A stretch of DNA of 64,000 nucleotides from Cephalopachus bancanus (GCA_027257055.1 JAPVLO010000074.1:186001-250000); one strand, 5' to 3'; shown: positions 36,375 through 48,715, counted from the stretch's first letter. Numbers and translations are program-made. The notes: a model not told the origin generated them from the sequence alone.

Positions 36375-36610
36375 CCAGGGGGCTAGGCTTGCCAGGCCAC
36401 CAAACCAGTAATACTCTCAGGGCCTGGCTTGCCAACCCGTTAGAGCCAACACCCTGTGGGCAAGGCTTGTCAGCCCCCCACCCCCAAATTGCAACACTCA
36501 GGGCTAGGCTTGCCAGTCCATTAAAGCTGACACTTGTGGAGCTAGGCTTACCAGCCCCTCTACGACCCTCTCTGGAGCTTGACTGGCTAACTCATTGAGT
36601 TGACACTCTT
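36375..36610 (+). repeat. Degenerate minisatellite in the LTR
   Basis: Six diverged copies of a unit built on GGCTAGGCTTGCCAG start near 36381, 36420, 36457, 36502, 36537 and 36574. Some are followed by CCRTTARAGCYRACAC. The spacing is about 36-45 bases, so the array expanded inside the LTR and then diverged. Confidence 0.7.
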
Positions 36611-36639
36611 GAAGCCAAGGCGGACCTGAAAAATCCATA

Positions 36640-36778
36640 TTAACAGTACATTACAAGGATTACTCCTCATGACCTTGTGGGTTTTATTTCCAAAATACAA
36701 GGCTGGTTCAACATACACAAATCAATAAATGTAATCTGCCACATAAACAAAAATAAAATCAAGAAACACATGATTATC
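36640..36778 (+). mobile_element. L1 ORF2 fragment, inverted part, right of an LTR
   Basis: ACAGTACATTACAAGGATTA, CAAAATACAAGGCTGGTTCA and AATAAATGTAATCTGCCACA continue the ORF2 block interrupted at 35868 (compare about 46325-46480). It ends near 36778, the right edge of the 5'-inverted L1. TTATTTTATTTTA on the left and TTATTTTCTTATTTT on the right may be its target-site duplication. Confidence 0.78.
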
Positions 36779-37129
36779 TGTTATTTTCTTATTTTTAAAG
36801 TTACAAGAGTTTAATTCAATCGATTTGAATTTTCCCTACAATCATTCTCCTCCTCAGAATAGATCCTAAGTTTCATGAGCTAGATAAGCCCAACCAACCA
36901 TTTTGAACTGCTCTGTGTAAGCATCTGCTGAGATGTAAATATCTATCCTTCTGAGATCTTCTTTAAGACTGCATCTTCTGGTTTCTACCACTAGGATTAA
37001 GTCAGCCTCTTCTGCAAACTCTCCCTTACTACAGAGGTTAAGTCTATTTCCAATCTTTTGATTTTAGGAAGCCATAGGTCAGTGTTTTAGCAACAATATA
37101 ACAATAAATGTTCACACTCTGTTCATTTT
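36779..37129. other. Intergenic DNA, no feature seen
   Basis: No recognised repeat or gene. GC slightly higher than the surroundings. Confidence 0.4.
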
Positions 37130-37275
37130 TTTCACATTTATTTATTATTTATTTTCAATGGACACATACAATTGTGTGTATTTATAGTGTACAAAATGTT
37201 TAAAAGTACATATATCTCACACAATAGTTAAATCTAGCTAATTAGAACATGAATTGCCTCACACAATTGTTTTTC
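37130..37275 (-). mobile_element. Old L1 (L1MA-type) 3' end fragment
   Basis: Minus strand: AATGGACACATACAATTGTG, ATTTATAGTGTACAAAATGT and GCTAATTAGAACATGAATTG follow the order of L1MA/PB 3' UTRs seen at 28.7 and 56.2 kb. Confidence 0.6.
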
Positions 37276-37842
37276 AAATTTTCCTTAAGGCTAGTCCCCA
37301 TTTATTTCTTCCTATGGTCTTGTCTCTCTATATCATATCTTCTGAAAATTATGTTCATCTGGTTCTCATTATTATTCCTAGAGATGAGAGTTCTTGGTAA
37401 TTGTTTAGTAACTCCCAGATGGCCATTCACTGTGTACCAATACTTTTCCTTGTGATGGAGGTTTGACCCATTTGATCTATCTTTTCTTCTTTGTTTTTCA
37501 CATTGCATATTCAAAGCCATTTACCCACGGGGAAAATGACTGTATAGATGAAAACCAGATCCCAAAGGACAATAAACTCTGGCATATAACTTCTGCAGCA
37601 ACCAGCCCAGGAAGTGAAATAATGACCTATGTAACAATCAGCTCCAAATGACAGATCTTGATTAAAAACAAAACAAAAACTGCTGGCTTCTCTAATTTTG
37701 TCCCTACTTCTGACTCAGGGTCAAGCAGAGAAAACAAAAAACTCAACCCTAAGCGGTCACATAAGATGGCCTGTTTCTAGTGAGATAGCCCATCTCCTGC
37801 TTCCCCGGCCAACAACTTTCTTTCTTTCTTTTTTTATTTCCG
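37276..37842. other. Intergenic DNA, possibly an old LTR, unclassified
   Basis: No clear family. A pyrimidine run CTTTCTTTCTTTCTT precedes the Alu T-tail. Confidence 0.35.
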
Positions 37843-38160
37843 TTTTTTTTTTTTTTGTTTTTAACGTTAGGGTCTCACTCTGTCACCCAGACTGGAGTTA
37901 GGTGGCATGATCACAGTTCACACAGCCTTAACCTCTTGAGGTCAAGCAGTCCTTCCTCCTCAGCCTCCTAGTAGCTGTTTCTACAGGCCCAAACCGAAAC
38001 TCCCAGTAAGTATTTTGATTTTTCTAAGGGATGGAGTATCACTAAGCAGCCCTGGCTGTTTTCTAACTGCTGATCTCAGAATCCTGGGTTCAAGCAAGAA
38101 TCTCTTGCCTCAGCCTCCCAAAGTGTTGGCATTATAAATGTGAGCCACTGTGCCTACTAG
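37843..38160 (-). mobile_element. Old, much diverged dimeric Alu, minus strand
   Basis: After a T-run, GGGTCTCACTCTGTCACCCA, CAGCCTCCTAGTAGCTG and CCTCAGCCTCCCAAAGTGTT identify both arms. Many substitutions and small indels mark it as one of the oldest Alus in the window. Confidence 0.85.
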
Positions 38161-41100
38161 GCTAATTTTTTCCTTTAAAACTTTCTCACGCTCTTGTCTG
38201 CCTTTATGTCTTTGCCAAACCCAGGAGATTGTGTCTGACTCTCTTTCTTTAGAAACATCCTAATAAGTAGTCTTTCCTCGTTCCCATTTGAGTGTTCTTT
38301 CCTTCCAACATCACAGTTAATATTCTAGCCCCTCACAAACTAATGGTAATAACGGACATAACACAGGTCTAGCAGTGACTGCAAATCAACTCCACACCGT
38401 ATTCCTTATCGGGTGGCTTAGTTCTCACCTTAATTCTCCATGGTCAAGCACTTGCTTTGTAATGCCACTTCAGAAATTGTGTCTTGGTCTGAAAAGAGTT
38501 CTGACAGATTCTCTTTTTGCCTTGTTACTTCAAGACTGGGATTATAATTTTTCTTCTTATAATTACAGGGAATTCTGAGGTCCACATCTAGTGACCATAT
38601 CCCATGGCCAGATGTCCTTGAAACTAATTTCTGACTACATTGGGTTTAGGAATTTATTTTTTGTTCCCTTGAGTCCTTCTAATACTAACTGCTCTCTTAA
38701 CTTGGATGTGTGGCTACATGTTGAACTTGGAGATCTCCCCCTTTTCTTTTACAGCTCTATATAATTTGCCACTGATTTCAAAACAACACTTTCCACTTCT
38801 ACTTCTTGTTGTGGTTTAGATTCTCATGCTACTCTGAATCTGTTAGCTGAACAATGACATTTTCTGGTCATTGCTGACTTTAGAAATATTTAGGTCTACT
38901 AAAAGGTTTCAGTCTGACTTTAAATTTTCTAAGAGTCATTGTTCTTTCTGAGAATTGATCTATTCTCAACTTTACCATTTTATTATTCCAATAGGATAAT
39001 TTTCTTCATTTATGTTAAGCTTTTTATAAGACAGAATGTCAGCCCCTTTACAATTGCTACGATTGTATGACAAGTATTCTGTGTATTCAAAACATTTTCA
39101 ACATCAGAATGAAAAGGCAGTGCTCTTGCCAGCTATTGATGACATTTCTTATTACTAAAAGTAACTATGTTCCTGGCTATTAGCTTTTTCTCACTAAAAC
39201 TGTCATCCAGAGACAATCTCTCCTTGAGTAGCTATTAAATAAATACCAAAAAGTTGTGGTTTTAACCGCAAAGTCAATAAAGCTGAGTAGAAACAACATG
39301 ATCTCTGTCATTTTTCTTGTCAAGTGCTTAACATTCATCTCTATATCACAATCTAAACATTTATATGACAAGTATATAGTTTTTCAGTACAGAATGTTGG
39401 CTTTCAGAAGAAATAGCCCCCACTGACCTCTCCAAATGTTTTTCTTGGTTGTGTTACATAGCTTATTAGTGAAGGATATAAGGTTGCTGGTGAATGATTT
39501 TTTTTCTTAAAATAGATTGTAAAACACGTATAAATTCAATTTATGATAAATGTGAATAGGTAAGTGACACCAATTATCTTTACTGGGTAACTCTAGACAT
39601 AAAACAATAGTAATAATTATTATTTTAAATCTTATTTCTATAAATTTTTATAAATAGCGGGATGACTCAATTCTTTGTTGGGGTTGAGACTTCATTGAAA
39701 ATCAGGAAGCGAAAATCTGTGAAAATAAGAAAACCCTTCTTTTCTTTCTTCAAAGATATCCATGTTCAGAAATAATCAACCATCACTGTCTTTTCCTTCT
39801 TCACCCTTATTCTATCTATTTCAATATTATTGACTCATTGTTATTAACTCATTACTAAGATGACTTAATTCATAGCTACTGCTTAATACACTGGTCACTA
39901 ATAATTAACAATATTACATATGGATGTTGATTGTATACTTTTAAAATTATTGTTGTTGTTTTGTTTGTTTTTACTGTGTAGGATGCTTTCTCGAGGACTT
40001 TATGTGGAGGTGGTGGGGATGGGATGAACTACGCTAGGAGTTTTCTCATAGCTATAAACATTATGAATGTGGCTTTCAGAGATAGTCTTAATTTGTAAGT
40101 CAGTTATTGTTGAATGTAAATTAAAAATCAAATTGTTGATAGTAAACTATAGAGCGACCAGGCACATTGATGCTAATATAGTAATTTTTAAATACTATAT
40201 TATTGGCATTTTGTTATAATGAAACTTGTATAATTTAATGCCTTTAGACGTCTATGTATATTTCTATTGTATATCAGTTCAAAATGTCTTAGCATGTAAA
40301 TCTTTATAATTACAAATCTTGTTAAAATTTATCACCAAATAATTTTCAAGGATTCCTTTTTAATCAAATTGTTGCTCTCTATTTAATGGAAAAAATGAGT
40401 GACTTCTGGTGAAAATTGTTTCAAATAATATGCATTGCATCAACTATAGAAAATCATAGATGCAAATAAATTGCTGTTTTAATTTTTGATTTTTATAAGA
40501 AAATTTCATCCTTTAAATATAATACAATTTGAAGTATCTGTATTTATTTTCTGGGCCACACAGTTTGCCTAGTATACTCATTTAGCTTCAAAACTGTAGA
40601 GTTTTTCATTAACTTAATCATGATGAAGCACCCTTACACACATACATTGACCTTTTTACTTTACTTTTTTTCTTTTAAAGTAAATGAGAAACTTTATGAT
40701 GACATCTCAGACCCTTGGAAAGTGTCAGACATAGTGAGTTTTAAATAAATGTTAATATAATTAAAAAGTAGCGTATATTCTAAAAATAATACTTCCAGCA
40801 ATATATTTTATATTTATTTTATTAATTACATATGATGAGATCTTTCTCCAAGTTTAAAAAACTTTTTTGTTTTATTATATTTGGTAAGGATAATATGTCC
40901 TATTGCCTTATGAAATGTCATAAATCATTGTTTCAAAGCCAAGAACATACAAAGAAAGATTTCACTCAGGAAATATACATAAACTTTGACTGTAATTTGA
41001 AAATTGCACGGTGTAATTTTTTCTAATAACTATATATATGTGTGTGTGTAAATATATATACATTTATTACCAAACTTTGTTTAATAGTATAAGTAATAGA

Positions 41101-41429
41101 GAGTGTTCTATTGTGTAGACCAGCACAAAAGCCATCTGCTTCAAAAGTAACTTGAATTTACCATGCTGGGAACAGGAACACTGAAAGAGAAAAAAGACAG
41201 AGAGAAAGAGAAAACTCCATAAGAGAGGTCACATAAGAACTTCCTTCTTGTTATTTGTTTCAAATTTGTTCAAAGTTCACTTTGCTATTCTTTTGTTGTT
41301 GTTATAAAGTAATTTTAGACCTTAAAGAGTGGCTTAAGAATAACTTAATAATAACTATTACGTTACTCTTATTTCACCTAACTTAAAACTTAAATACCTC
41401 TAGGAGAATAAGGGGGGTGGAATATATCG
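38161..41429. other. Unique AT-rich intergenic DNA
   Basis: No gene or clear repeat. ATATATATGTGTGTGTGTAA lies near 41030, and a purine-rich tract with GAAAGAGAAAAAAGACAGAG lies near 41183. Confidence 0.45.
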
Positions 41430-41430
41430 C

Positions 41431-41478
41431 GTGCCTGCGCGCGCATGCGTGGACACACACACACACATACACACAGAC
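41431..41478. repeat. Alternating purine-pyrimidine tract: (GC)n next to (CA)n
   Basis: GTGCCTGCGCGCGCATGCGT is followed after two bases by ACACACACACACACATACAC. Alternating CG and CA dinucleotides of this length readily form Z-DNA. The CG content is strikingly high for this AT-rich region. Confidence 0.85.
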
Positions 41479-41980
41479 CTTAGCTTTCTGAAGATTTGTA
41501 AAGACTTAGTTTTGAAAGCAAGAAGACAAATTAGAAATTATACTTAATAAGAATAGTTAGATGTTGGAGGGATTCAGAGTATGCAAAGATAGATGCAGAA
41601 ACTAAAAGGATTGTGAGGAAAAAAACACAATTCAGATTGCAAAATACAGAAAAATATCATTACCAAGAAAAGCATCCAAACTCCTTGTGTTTGGTGATAA
41701 AATTTACTGTAAAATTACCAATACCCTCTTCATTTTGTTATTGGTATATGCAAATTAAATCACTATGGGTAAACGGAACGTTCCTAAAATTAATAGAGTT
41801 CTCTGGGTTTAATTTAGTTATCAGTAGAACATCTTACATTAACCTCATTAAGCAACAAAATGTCATGCTTTAGCTTGGTAGAAGTCAGGTAGGGAAGACT
41901 GCCTTTCTTTCTTTTATTCCTTTCTTTCTTCCCTCTTTTCTTCCTTTTTTGCACCTTATTGTATAAAATTAATTTTGTTT
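41479..41980. other. Unique intergenic DNA with a pyrimidine-rich tract
   Basis: A TTTC/CTTT-rich tract spans about 41903-41950. The 86-codon frame at 41613-41873 shows no domain. Confidence 0.45.
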
Positions 41981-41995
41981 AAAATGTTTACTTTG
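41981..41995. repeat. Target-site duplication, copy 1 of 3
   Basis: AAAATGTTTACTTTG. The junction GTTT|AAAATG fits an L1 endonuclease nick (bottom strand CATTTT/AAAC). The same word recurs at the Alu/L1 junction and after the L1. Confidence 0.93.
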
Positions 41996-42283
41996 AGCTG
42001 GGCTCAGTGGCTCAGCCTGTAATCCCGTGCCTTTGGGAGGCTGAGGTGAGTGGATTGCTTGAACCCGCGGGTTTGAGACCCACCTGGGCAGTGAGACCTC
42101 ATCTCTACAATAAATCAAAAAAATCAGCCAGGCGTGGTAGCGCACGCCTGTAATTCTGGCTACTCGGAAGGCTGAGGCGGAAGGATCGCCAGAGCCCAGC
42201 AGGCGAGGCTGCGTTGGCCGGGAGCGGCCACTGCACTCCAGTCTGGGTGACCGAGTGAGACTCCAACTCAAAAAAAAAAAAAA
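41996..42283 (+). mobile_element. Alu, lineage-specific type, immediately upstream of an L1
   Basis: A complete dimeric Alu starting AGCTGGGCTCAGTGGCTCAG, with a CTACAATAAATCAAAAAAAT linker and the end GACTCCAACTCA plus 14 A. It lies between copies 1 and 2 of the target-site word, so it is a normal full-length retroposition. The next base after its right-hand duplication starts the full-length L1. Confidence 0.95.
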
Positions 42284-42293
42284 GTTTACTTTG
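42280..42293. repeat. Target-site duplication, copy 2 of 3
   Basis: AAAAGTTTACTTTG, merging with the Alu A-tail. It differs from copies 1 and 3 only by loss of the T after the A-run. Confidence 0.9.
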
Positions 42294-43618
42294 GGAAGCG
42301 GCAAGATGGCAACGGGGCAACCTGGTCTGTGAACCCCTCTGCAAAGGAGAACTGCATTGGGTCTCTGACTCGCCCCAGGGGCTGCAGACCCCAACATCAC
42401 AACCTGCTCTTCATATGGAGCTCGGCCATTGCCACTGCTGGGGCATTGCAGCGGACTTGGCAGTCACTGGAGCGCAAACGGCGCTACCACTGCCGCCACT
42501 GCCACCGCCACTGCTGCAGACCCCCCCTGCCACCACCGCCACGGCCTCCATGGTGGCCATAGCACATCACACCACCCGGGCCAGAAGCGATCCACTTCAG
42601 TCCTTGAAGCCCCTTCAGGGAAGATCTGCTGGGATCACTGCCACCTCTCCTGCGACTGAAATGTCCTGCCCGCTGTAAGTCTCCTGCCATCTGCCCTGAG
42701 GCAGGCAGCCATCTTCAGCCTCTGCCATTCCTGTCCAGCCCCACCCCCTGCACCACCTGCTGACAATTCAAGGTAACAACACTGAAACAGGAGAAGCAAG
42801 CTTGAAAGAGACATAGGCCAGAGTGGTGAACGGAGGGTGATCTGAACTGTCCTTCACAGCAGACCAGGGGCAACTGACCCTTACTGCAAACTAATTTACC
42901 AGGTTGAAAAGAAAACTAGAAATCAGAACTGAAAGGACATTGGACTTAAACGAAATGTCTCAGAGTGTACTTTATTGATTTTGGTAGTTCAATGACTTAA
43001 TTCTATTCCTACTGTGTTGTTCCTTTTTTTCTTTTTTCCTCTTCCTTTTCTTCTCTTTTCTTCTCTCTGTAAACCATATCTTTGTATAGAGGAACAGCAC
43101 ACTAATATGGTGGTTGGTTAGCTTGTATGTTAGCATCACTATATGTTTTATTTTTTTGGTATGAGACTTGGTTCATCTGTAGCTGTGGTTTATTGTTTTT
43201 ATTTATTTCAGTATAGGCCTCTCTATTTGTTGGCACACTCATTTGTTTCCCCACTTACTCCTCTATTTCTCCACTCCCCTCTTCAACCCACTGTCTGCTC
43301 CATTCTCTCCCCTCTGCAAACCACATTTTATTTCAGGGAGTAAACCTACAGCCCCACTGCATGGACAGATTCCAAGGCAGTGGGAAGTGGGTTCCAGATT
43401 ATCCACACACCTGTCAGCAAATACCAGGACCTGCAGATAGATTTTGAATCACAGCTCCCCCCTTAAGTAAATCTCAAAACTGCAAAAAGGACCACCCCCA
43501 ACCTACAGTGCAACTCCAGAATTGAACAAAGTAAGAAGGCATACATAAAGAATAGGAGGAGATTGCCAAACAGATGTAAAACCAATCCCTTTACCCCTGA
43601 ATAACAGAATTAAAGAAG
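42294..43618 (+). promoter_or_regulatory. L1 5' UTR / internal promoter
   Basis: YY1-type site at 42303-42310 and a GC-rich block with CCGCCACTGCCACCGCCACT near 42493-42512. The last 300 bases (from about 43310) share sequence with the other L1's 5' UTR, while the first kilobase does not. Overlapping frames at 42329-42678 arise from the CCGCCAC-type repeats and are not genes. Confidence 0.8.
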
Positions 43619-44632
43619 ATGGTGATGTGGAGGGAAGGAAAAAGTAGGGAGGGGGATAAACCGCACAATGAAGAAAAACCAAAAGAAGAACATAGGTCTC
43701 ACACAGACCCTGGGAGATCAGACAATGAGAAAACAGATTCTGGAACACAAACAATGAAGAGTCCCCAGAATGACTGGTTACATGCAACAAACCCAGACAT
43801 CAAGACATTAATGGAGAGAATTTAAAAAATTGAGGAGAGACAAGAGGAAAATAGGAAAGAGCTGATGTCAGAAATGACAGCAGTAAAGAATACTGTGATG
43901 GAAATGAATAACAGACTAATAAGCATGGAAAGCAGAATCAGCCAAGCAGAAGAAAGAATCTCAGAGCTTGAAGACCAAAACACAGAACTAACTCAAACTG
44001 TCAAAAGCATAGAAAAGAAGCTCAAAAAGACAGAACAAAACCTGCAAGAGATGAATGATCACTTCAAGAGACCAAACCTAAGAGTAATTTGGCTTACTTA
44101 GGCAGAGAGAGAAACAGAAGCCACACTGGAACAAACATTTCATGAAATCCTTCAAGAAAACTTCCCTCATCTCATCAAGGATGAAAAAAATTCAAACACA
44201 AGAGACTCAGAGAACCCCTGCAAGACGACAAATGAGAAGACCAACTCCCAGGCACATAATAATTCACCTAAACAAAGTAGCTATAAAAGAAAAAATCCTA
44301 AAGGCAGTAAGAGAAAAAGGCCAGACTACCTACCAGGGAAAATCAATTAGAATAACAGCAGATTAATTCACAGAAACCCTTCAGGCTAGGAGAGCCTGGA
44401 GCCCTATCTTCAAAGTTCTGAAAGAGAAACAATTTCAACCAAGAATAGCCTACCCAGCCAAACTAAGCTTCCTTAGTGAGGGAGAATTGAAATCTTTTCC
44501 AGATATCTAATCCCTAAGAACTTACGCTGCCACCAGACCACCTCTACAAGAAACACTTAAGAAAGTACTGAACACAGAAGAAAAAGAAAAAAGAACAATA
44601 ACATTCTTTACAAGAGTACTGACAAAAGATTA
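43619..44632 (+). pseudogene. L1 ORF1 (RNA-binding chaperone), disrupted
   Basis: ORF1p of L1 normally has about 340 residues, forms a coiled-coil trimer and binds L1 RNA. Here the ATG at 43619 opens 68 codons that end at a TAA at 43823-43825. The same phase reopens at 43865-44101 with the coiled-coil (MESRISQAEERISELEDQ). After a phase change, 44142-44366 carries the RRM-like part (PTPRHIIIHLNKVAIKEKIL, REKGQTTYQGKSIRITAD). The C-terminal part (QPRIAYPAKLSF type) follows after another stop. At least two nonsense changes and one frameshift inactivate it. Confidence 0.92.
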
Positions 44633-44705
44633 AAAACACATATGAACCAACTCCAAAACCCAAAGAAAGACAACAAACAAACAGGAACAACTCTGTAAGA
44701 ACCTT

Positions 44706-47700
44706 ATGACAGGGATCAACTCTTGCATTTCAATTATTAGCCTAAATGTGAATGGACTAAATGCACCACTGAAAAGATATAGAATGACAAAATGGATAAA
44801 ATATCATCAGGCAACAATCTATTGCCTTCAAGAGACTCACCTCACTAGAAAGGACACCCACAGACTCAAAGTAAGAGGATGGGAAACAAACTTTCAGGAG
44901 AACGGAATACAAAAGAAAGGAAGGGTAGCGATCTTAATTTCAGACAAAATACCCTTCAAGCTATTAAAAATCAAAAAATATACAGAAGGCCAATACATAA
45001 TGATAAAAGGCACAATCCATCAACAAAAAATATCTATCCTAAACATATATGCACCCAATATAGGTGCGCCAACTTTCATAAAGCAACTTCTAGGAAAACT
45101 AAAGAAAGATATTGACTCTAACACCATCATAACTGGGGACTTTAATACCCCACTCACAACCCTAGACAGATCATCAGGACAAAAAATCAGCAAGGAGATT
45201 TGGACCAAATGAACTTAATTGATACCTACAGAACACTCCATTCAAAGACCACAGAATACACATTCTACTCATAACTGATTGGAACATATTCTAAGATTGA
45301 CCACATACTCGGCCATAAATCAAGCATAAGCAAATTTAAAAGGACTGAAGTTCTACCATGCACCTTCTCGGACCACAGTGGAATAAAAATAAACATTGAC
45401 ACCAACAAAGTCCCCCCAAAACCCACAAAGACATGGACACTAAACAGCATGATGCTAAACAACTCCTGGGTCAATGATGAAATCAAAACAGAGATCAAAA
45501 GATACCTGGAAACAAATGAAAATGAAGAAACATCTTACCAAAATCTCTGGGATGCCCTGAAAGCTGTAGTAAGAAGGGAATTTATATCCCTAAAACACAC
45601 ATGAAGAAAATGGAAGGAACAGAAATTCACAACCTAACAAGCCACCTAAAGAAGCTGGGAAAGCAAGACCACAAAAACCCTCATTTCAGCAGAAGAATCC
45701 AGATCATCAAAATAAAAGCCCAAATCCAGGACACAGAAGACAAAAAGATAATACAAAAAAATCAATGAAACACGGAGTTGGTTCTTCGAAAGGATAAATA
45801 ATATCGATGGTCCCCTAGTTAGACTGACTAAGAAAAAATGAGAAAAAAACCAAGTAAGCACCATCAGAAACACAAAAGATGAAGTCACATCTGACCCTGA
45901 AGAAATACAAAAGATCATTAGAGACTACTACGTACACTTGTATGGAAACAAACTTGAAAACCTTAAGGAAATGGAGGACTTTCTGACATCACACAACCTA
46001 CCTAGGTTGGAACAAGAAGAAATTGAGACCCTAAATAGACCAATAACAATCAAGGAAATAGACTATGTAATAAAAAAAACTTCCTACAAAAAAAAGCCCT
46101 GGTCCAGATGGCTTTCCAGCAGAATTCTACAAGACATTCAAGGAGGAGCTGATACCAATCCTACTGAAGGTATTCCAGGCGATTGAAAAAGATGGAACTC
46201 GCCCCAAATCATTTTATGAAGCCAACATCACATTGATACGCAAGCCAGGTAAAGATCCAACAAAGAAAAAGAACTCAGGCCAATATCTTTGATGAACATA
46301 GATGCTAAAATTCTCAACAAGATCCTAGCAAACCGCATTCAGCAACACATCTCAAAAATCATCCATCATGACCAAGTAGGCTTCATTCCTGGGATGCAAG
46401 GCTAGTTCAACATTCGTAAAACCATAAATGTAATTAAATACATCAACAGATGTCAAAACAAAAACCACATGATCATATCATTAGATGCAGAAAAAGCTTT
46501 TGATAAAATCCAGTACCCCTTCTTGATAAAAACCCTTGAACATCTAGGCATACGGGGAACATACCTCAAAATAGTAAAAGCCATCTACGAGAAACCCACA
46601 GCCAGCATACTCCTAAATGGACAAAAATTGGAACCAATTCCCCTGAAAACTGGAACTAGACAAGGATGCCCACTCTCATCCCTCCTGTTCAACATAGTAT
46701 TGGAAGTCCTGGCTAGAGCAGTCAGAGAAGAGGAGTCAATCAGGGGTATCCAAATAGGAAAAGAGGAAATCAAATTATCTCTCTTTGCAGATGATATGAT
46801 CTTGTACCTTGAAAACCCAAGAGAATCTGTCAAAAGCCTCCTTACACTGATAAAGGCCTTTGGCAAAGTCTCAGGATACAAAATAAATGTACAAAAGACA
46901 ATCGCATTTCTCTACACCAATAATAAACAAACAGAAACCCAAATAAAAAACACAATTCCATTCACAATAGCCACAAAAAAAAGATATACCTTGGCATTTT
47001 CCTAACCAGAGATGTGAAAGACCTTTACAATGAAAATTACGAAACACTGCTCAAAGAAATCAAAGATGACACAAACAAGTGGAAAAATATCCCGTGCTTA
47101 TGGATCGGAAGAATCAGCATTGTGAAGATGTCCATCTTACCTAAGGCAATCTACAAATTCAATGCAATACCCATCAAATTACCAGCAACATTCTTCTCAG
47201 ACCTAGAAAAAACAACACAGGAATTCATATGGAAACACAAACATCCAAGAATAGCCAGAACAATCCTCAGCAAAAAAAAAAAAACAAAACAAAGCAGGTG
47301 GTATCACATTACCAGACTTGAAACTTTACTATAAAGCTACAATAATCAAAACAGCTTGGTATTGGTACAGGAACAGGCATATAGATCAATGGAATAGAAT
47401 TGAGATTCCAAAAGTAAAACCTTAATTTCTCAACCAACTCATCTTTGACAAAGCCCCCACCACCTACCACTGGGGAGAGGAGAACCTATTCCGTAAATGG
47501 TGCTGGGGAAACTGGCTGACCACATGCAGAAGATTGAAACAGGACCCCTATATATCCCCATGCACAAAGGTTAACTCCAAATGAATCAGAGACCTAAATG
47601 TAAAACCTCAAACCATAAGAACCTTAGAAAAGGAAGGAAATACCCTCATGGAAATCGGAACTGGCATCCAATTCCTGAACAAAACCCGAAACCCACAGGT

Positions 47701-48436
47701 CATAAGAGAGAAGATAGACAAGTGGGACCTTATTAAATTGATAAGCTTCTGCAAAGTCAAAGAAACCATCAACAGAGCAGGGAGACAGCCTACAGACTGA
47801 GCAAAAGTGTTTGCCAATACCAGGTCTGACAAAGGCTTAACATCCTGGATCTACAAGGAACTAAAACGTGTTGAAAAGAAAAAAACAAACTACCCCATTA
47901 TAAAATGGGCAAAAGATATGAACAGACACTTCACAAAAGAAGACATCCGAGCAGCCAACAAACACATGAAGAAATGTTCAACCTCACTAATCATCAGGGA
48001 GATGCAAATCAAAACCACACTGAGATACCACCTAACTCCAGTCAGAATGCCAATTATCAACAACTCAAAAAATAACAGCTGCTGGAGAGGGTGTGGTGAA
48101 AAGGGAACACTTCTACACTGTTGGTGGGAGTGTAAACTAGTGCAACCTCTGTGGAAAGCAGTGTGGCGATTCCTAAAAGCTCTAAAAATTGACCTTCCAT
48201 ATGACGCCGCAATCCCCCTACTGGGAATATACCCTGAAGAACTCAAATCACTCTATAAAAAAGATACCTGCACACGTATGTTTATCGCAGCGTTGTTCAC
48301 AATACCAAGAACCTGGAAACAACCATGCTGCCCATCAAAAAAGGACTGGATTAAGAAAATGGTACATATACACGATGGAATACTACGCAGCCATAAAAAA
48401 GAACAAAATCATGAATTTCGCAGCAACCTAGAATGA
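44706..48436 (+). pseudogene. L1 ORF2 (endonuclease-reverse transcriptase), disrupted
   Basis: In the family, ORF2p nicks DNA at TTTT/AA and reverse-transcribes L1 RNA onto the nick. The endonuclease part (44706-45212) is open for 168 codons with SLNVNGLN, the catalytic Glu in CLQETHL, and ITGDFNTPL. Frameshifts follow through 45.2-46.4 kb. The RT part (46469-47005, 178 codons) has [23 protein letters not shown] and the catalytic [12 protein letters not shown]. 47014-47334 continues RT/thumb in another phase. 47807-48436 (209 codons) carries the C-terminal cysteine-rich part ([20 protein letters not shown]). The catalytic residues survive but the frame is broken in several places. The start ATG follows ORF1 by about 70 bases, as usual. 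Confidence 0.94.
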
Positions 48437-48715
48437 ACTAGAGTCTATAATACTGAGTGACCTCTCACAGAAACAAAGATCTGAGTATCACATGTTGTCA
48501 CTCATATAATGGACCTTGAACATCCAATGTAATACTATAAGAAAATGACTGATGGTACTGGGAAACTATGGGGGTGGGGGAGGGAGATGGGATTAACAGT
48601 CGCAAATATCTGTCTGGGGACTGGGAAGTACCTCTTATCAACAGGGTGCCTGAATGAAACGTAATTGTATACCTAACCCTTATCTGTACCCCACAAAACC
48701 ATAATAAAAAATATT

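Larger units (their letters stand above)
35869..36639 (+). mobile_element. ERV1-type LTR sequence with core promoter and minisatellite
   Basis: An insertion beginning TGAAACAAGAGATAGC splits an L1 ORF2 fragment. It has a full LTR-style promoter: CCAAT boxes at 36036-36040 and 36072-36076, TATATAA at 36094-36100, AATAAA at 36170-36175, then a T/C-rich stretch with CTGTCTGTGTCCCTCAATCT, as in gammaretrovirus-like LTRs. The block 36375-36610 is made of degenerate repeats around GGCTAGGCTTGCCAG. No gag, pol or env sequence was seen, so it is an LTR-only or nearly LTR-only remnant. AACAG occurs at both edges (35864-35868 and about 36640) and may be the target-site duplication. The exact right edge is uncertain. 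The 131-codon frame at 36203-36598 reads through the repeats and is not a viral gene. Confidence 0.75.

Noticed and set aside
36203..36598. 131-codon frame
   Set aside because: Reads through an LTR and its minisatellite. The protein repeats reflect DNA repeats, and no retroviral domain is present.
36381..36600. Regular short repeats that might suggest a CRISPR array
   Set aside because: Units are diverged, spacing is uneven, spacers are not unique, and this is mammalian LTR DNA.
42329..42690. Several overlapping open frames on both strands, GC-rich
   Set aside because: They lie in the 5' UTR of the full-length L1 and come from CCGCCAC-type repeats. No domain, and conflicting frames overlap.
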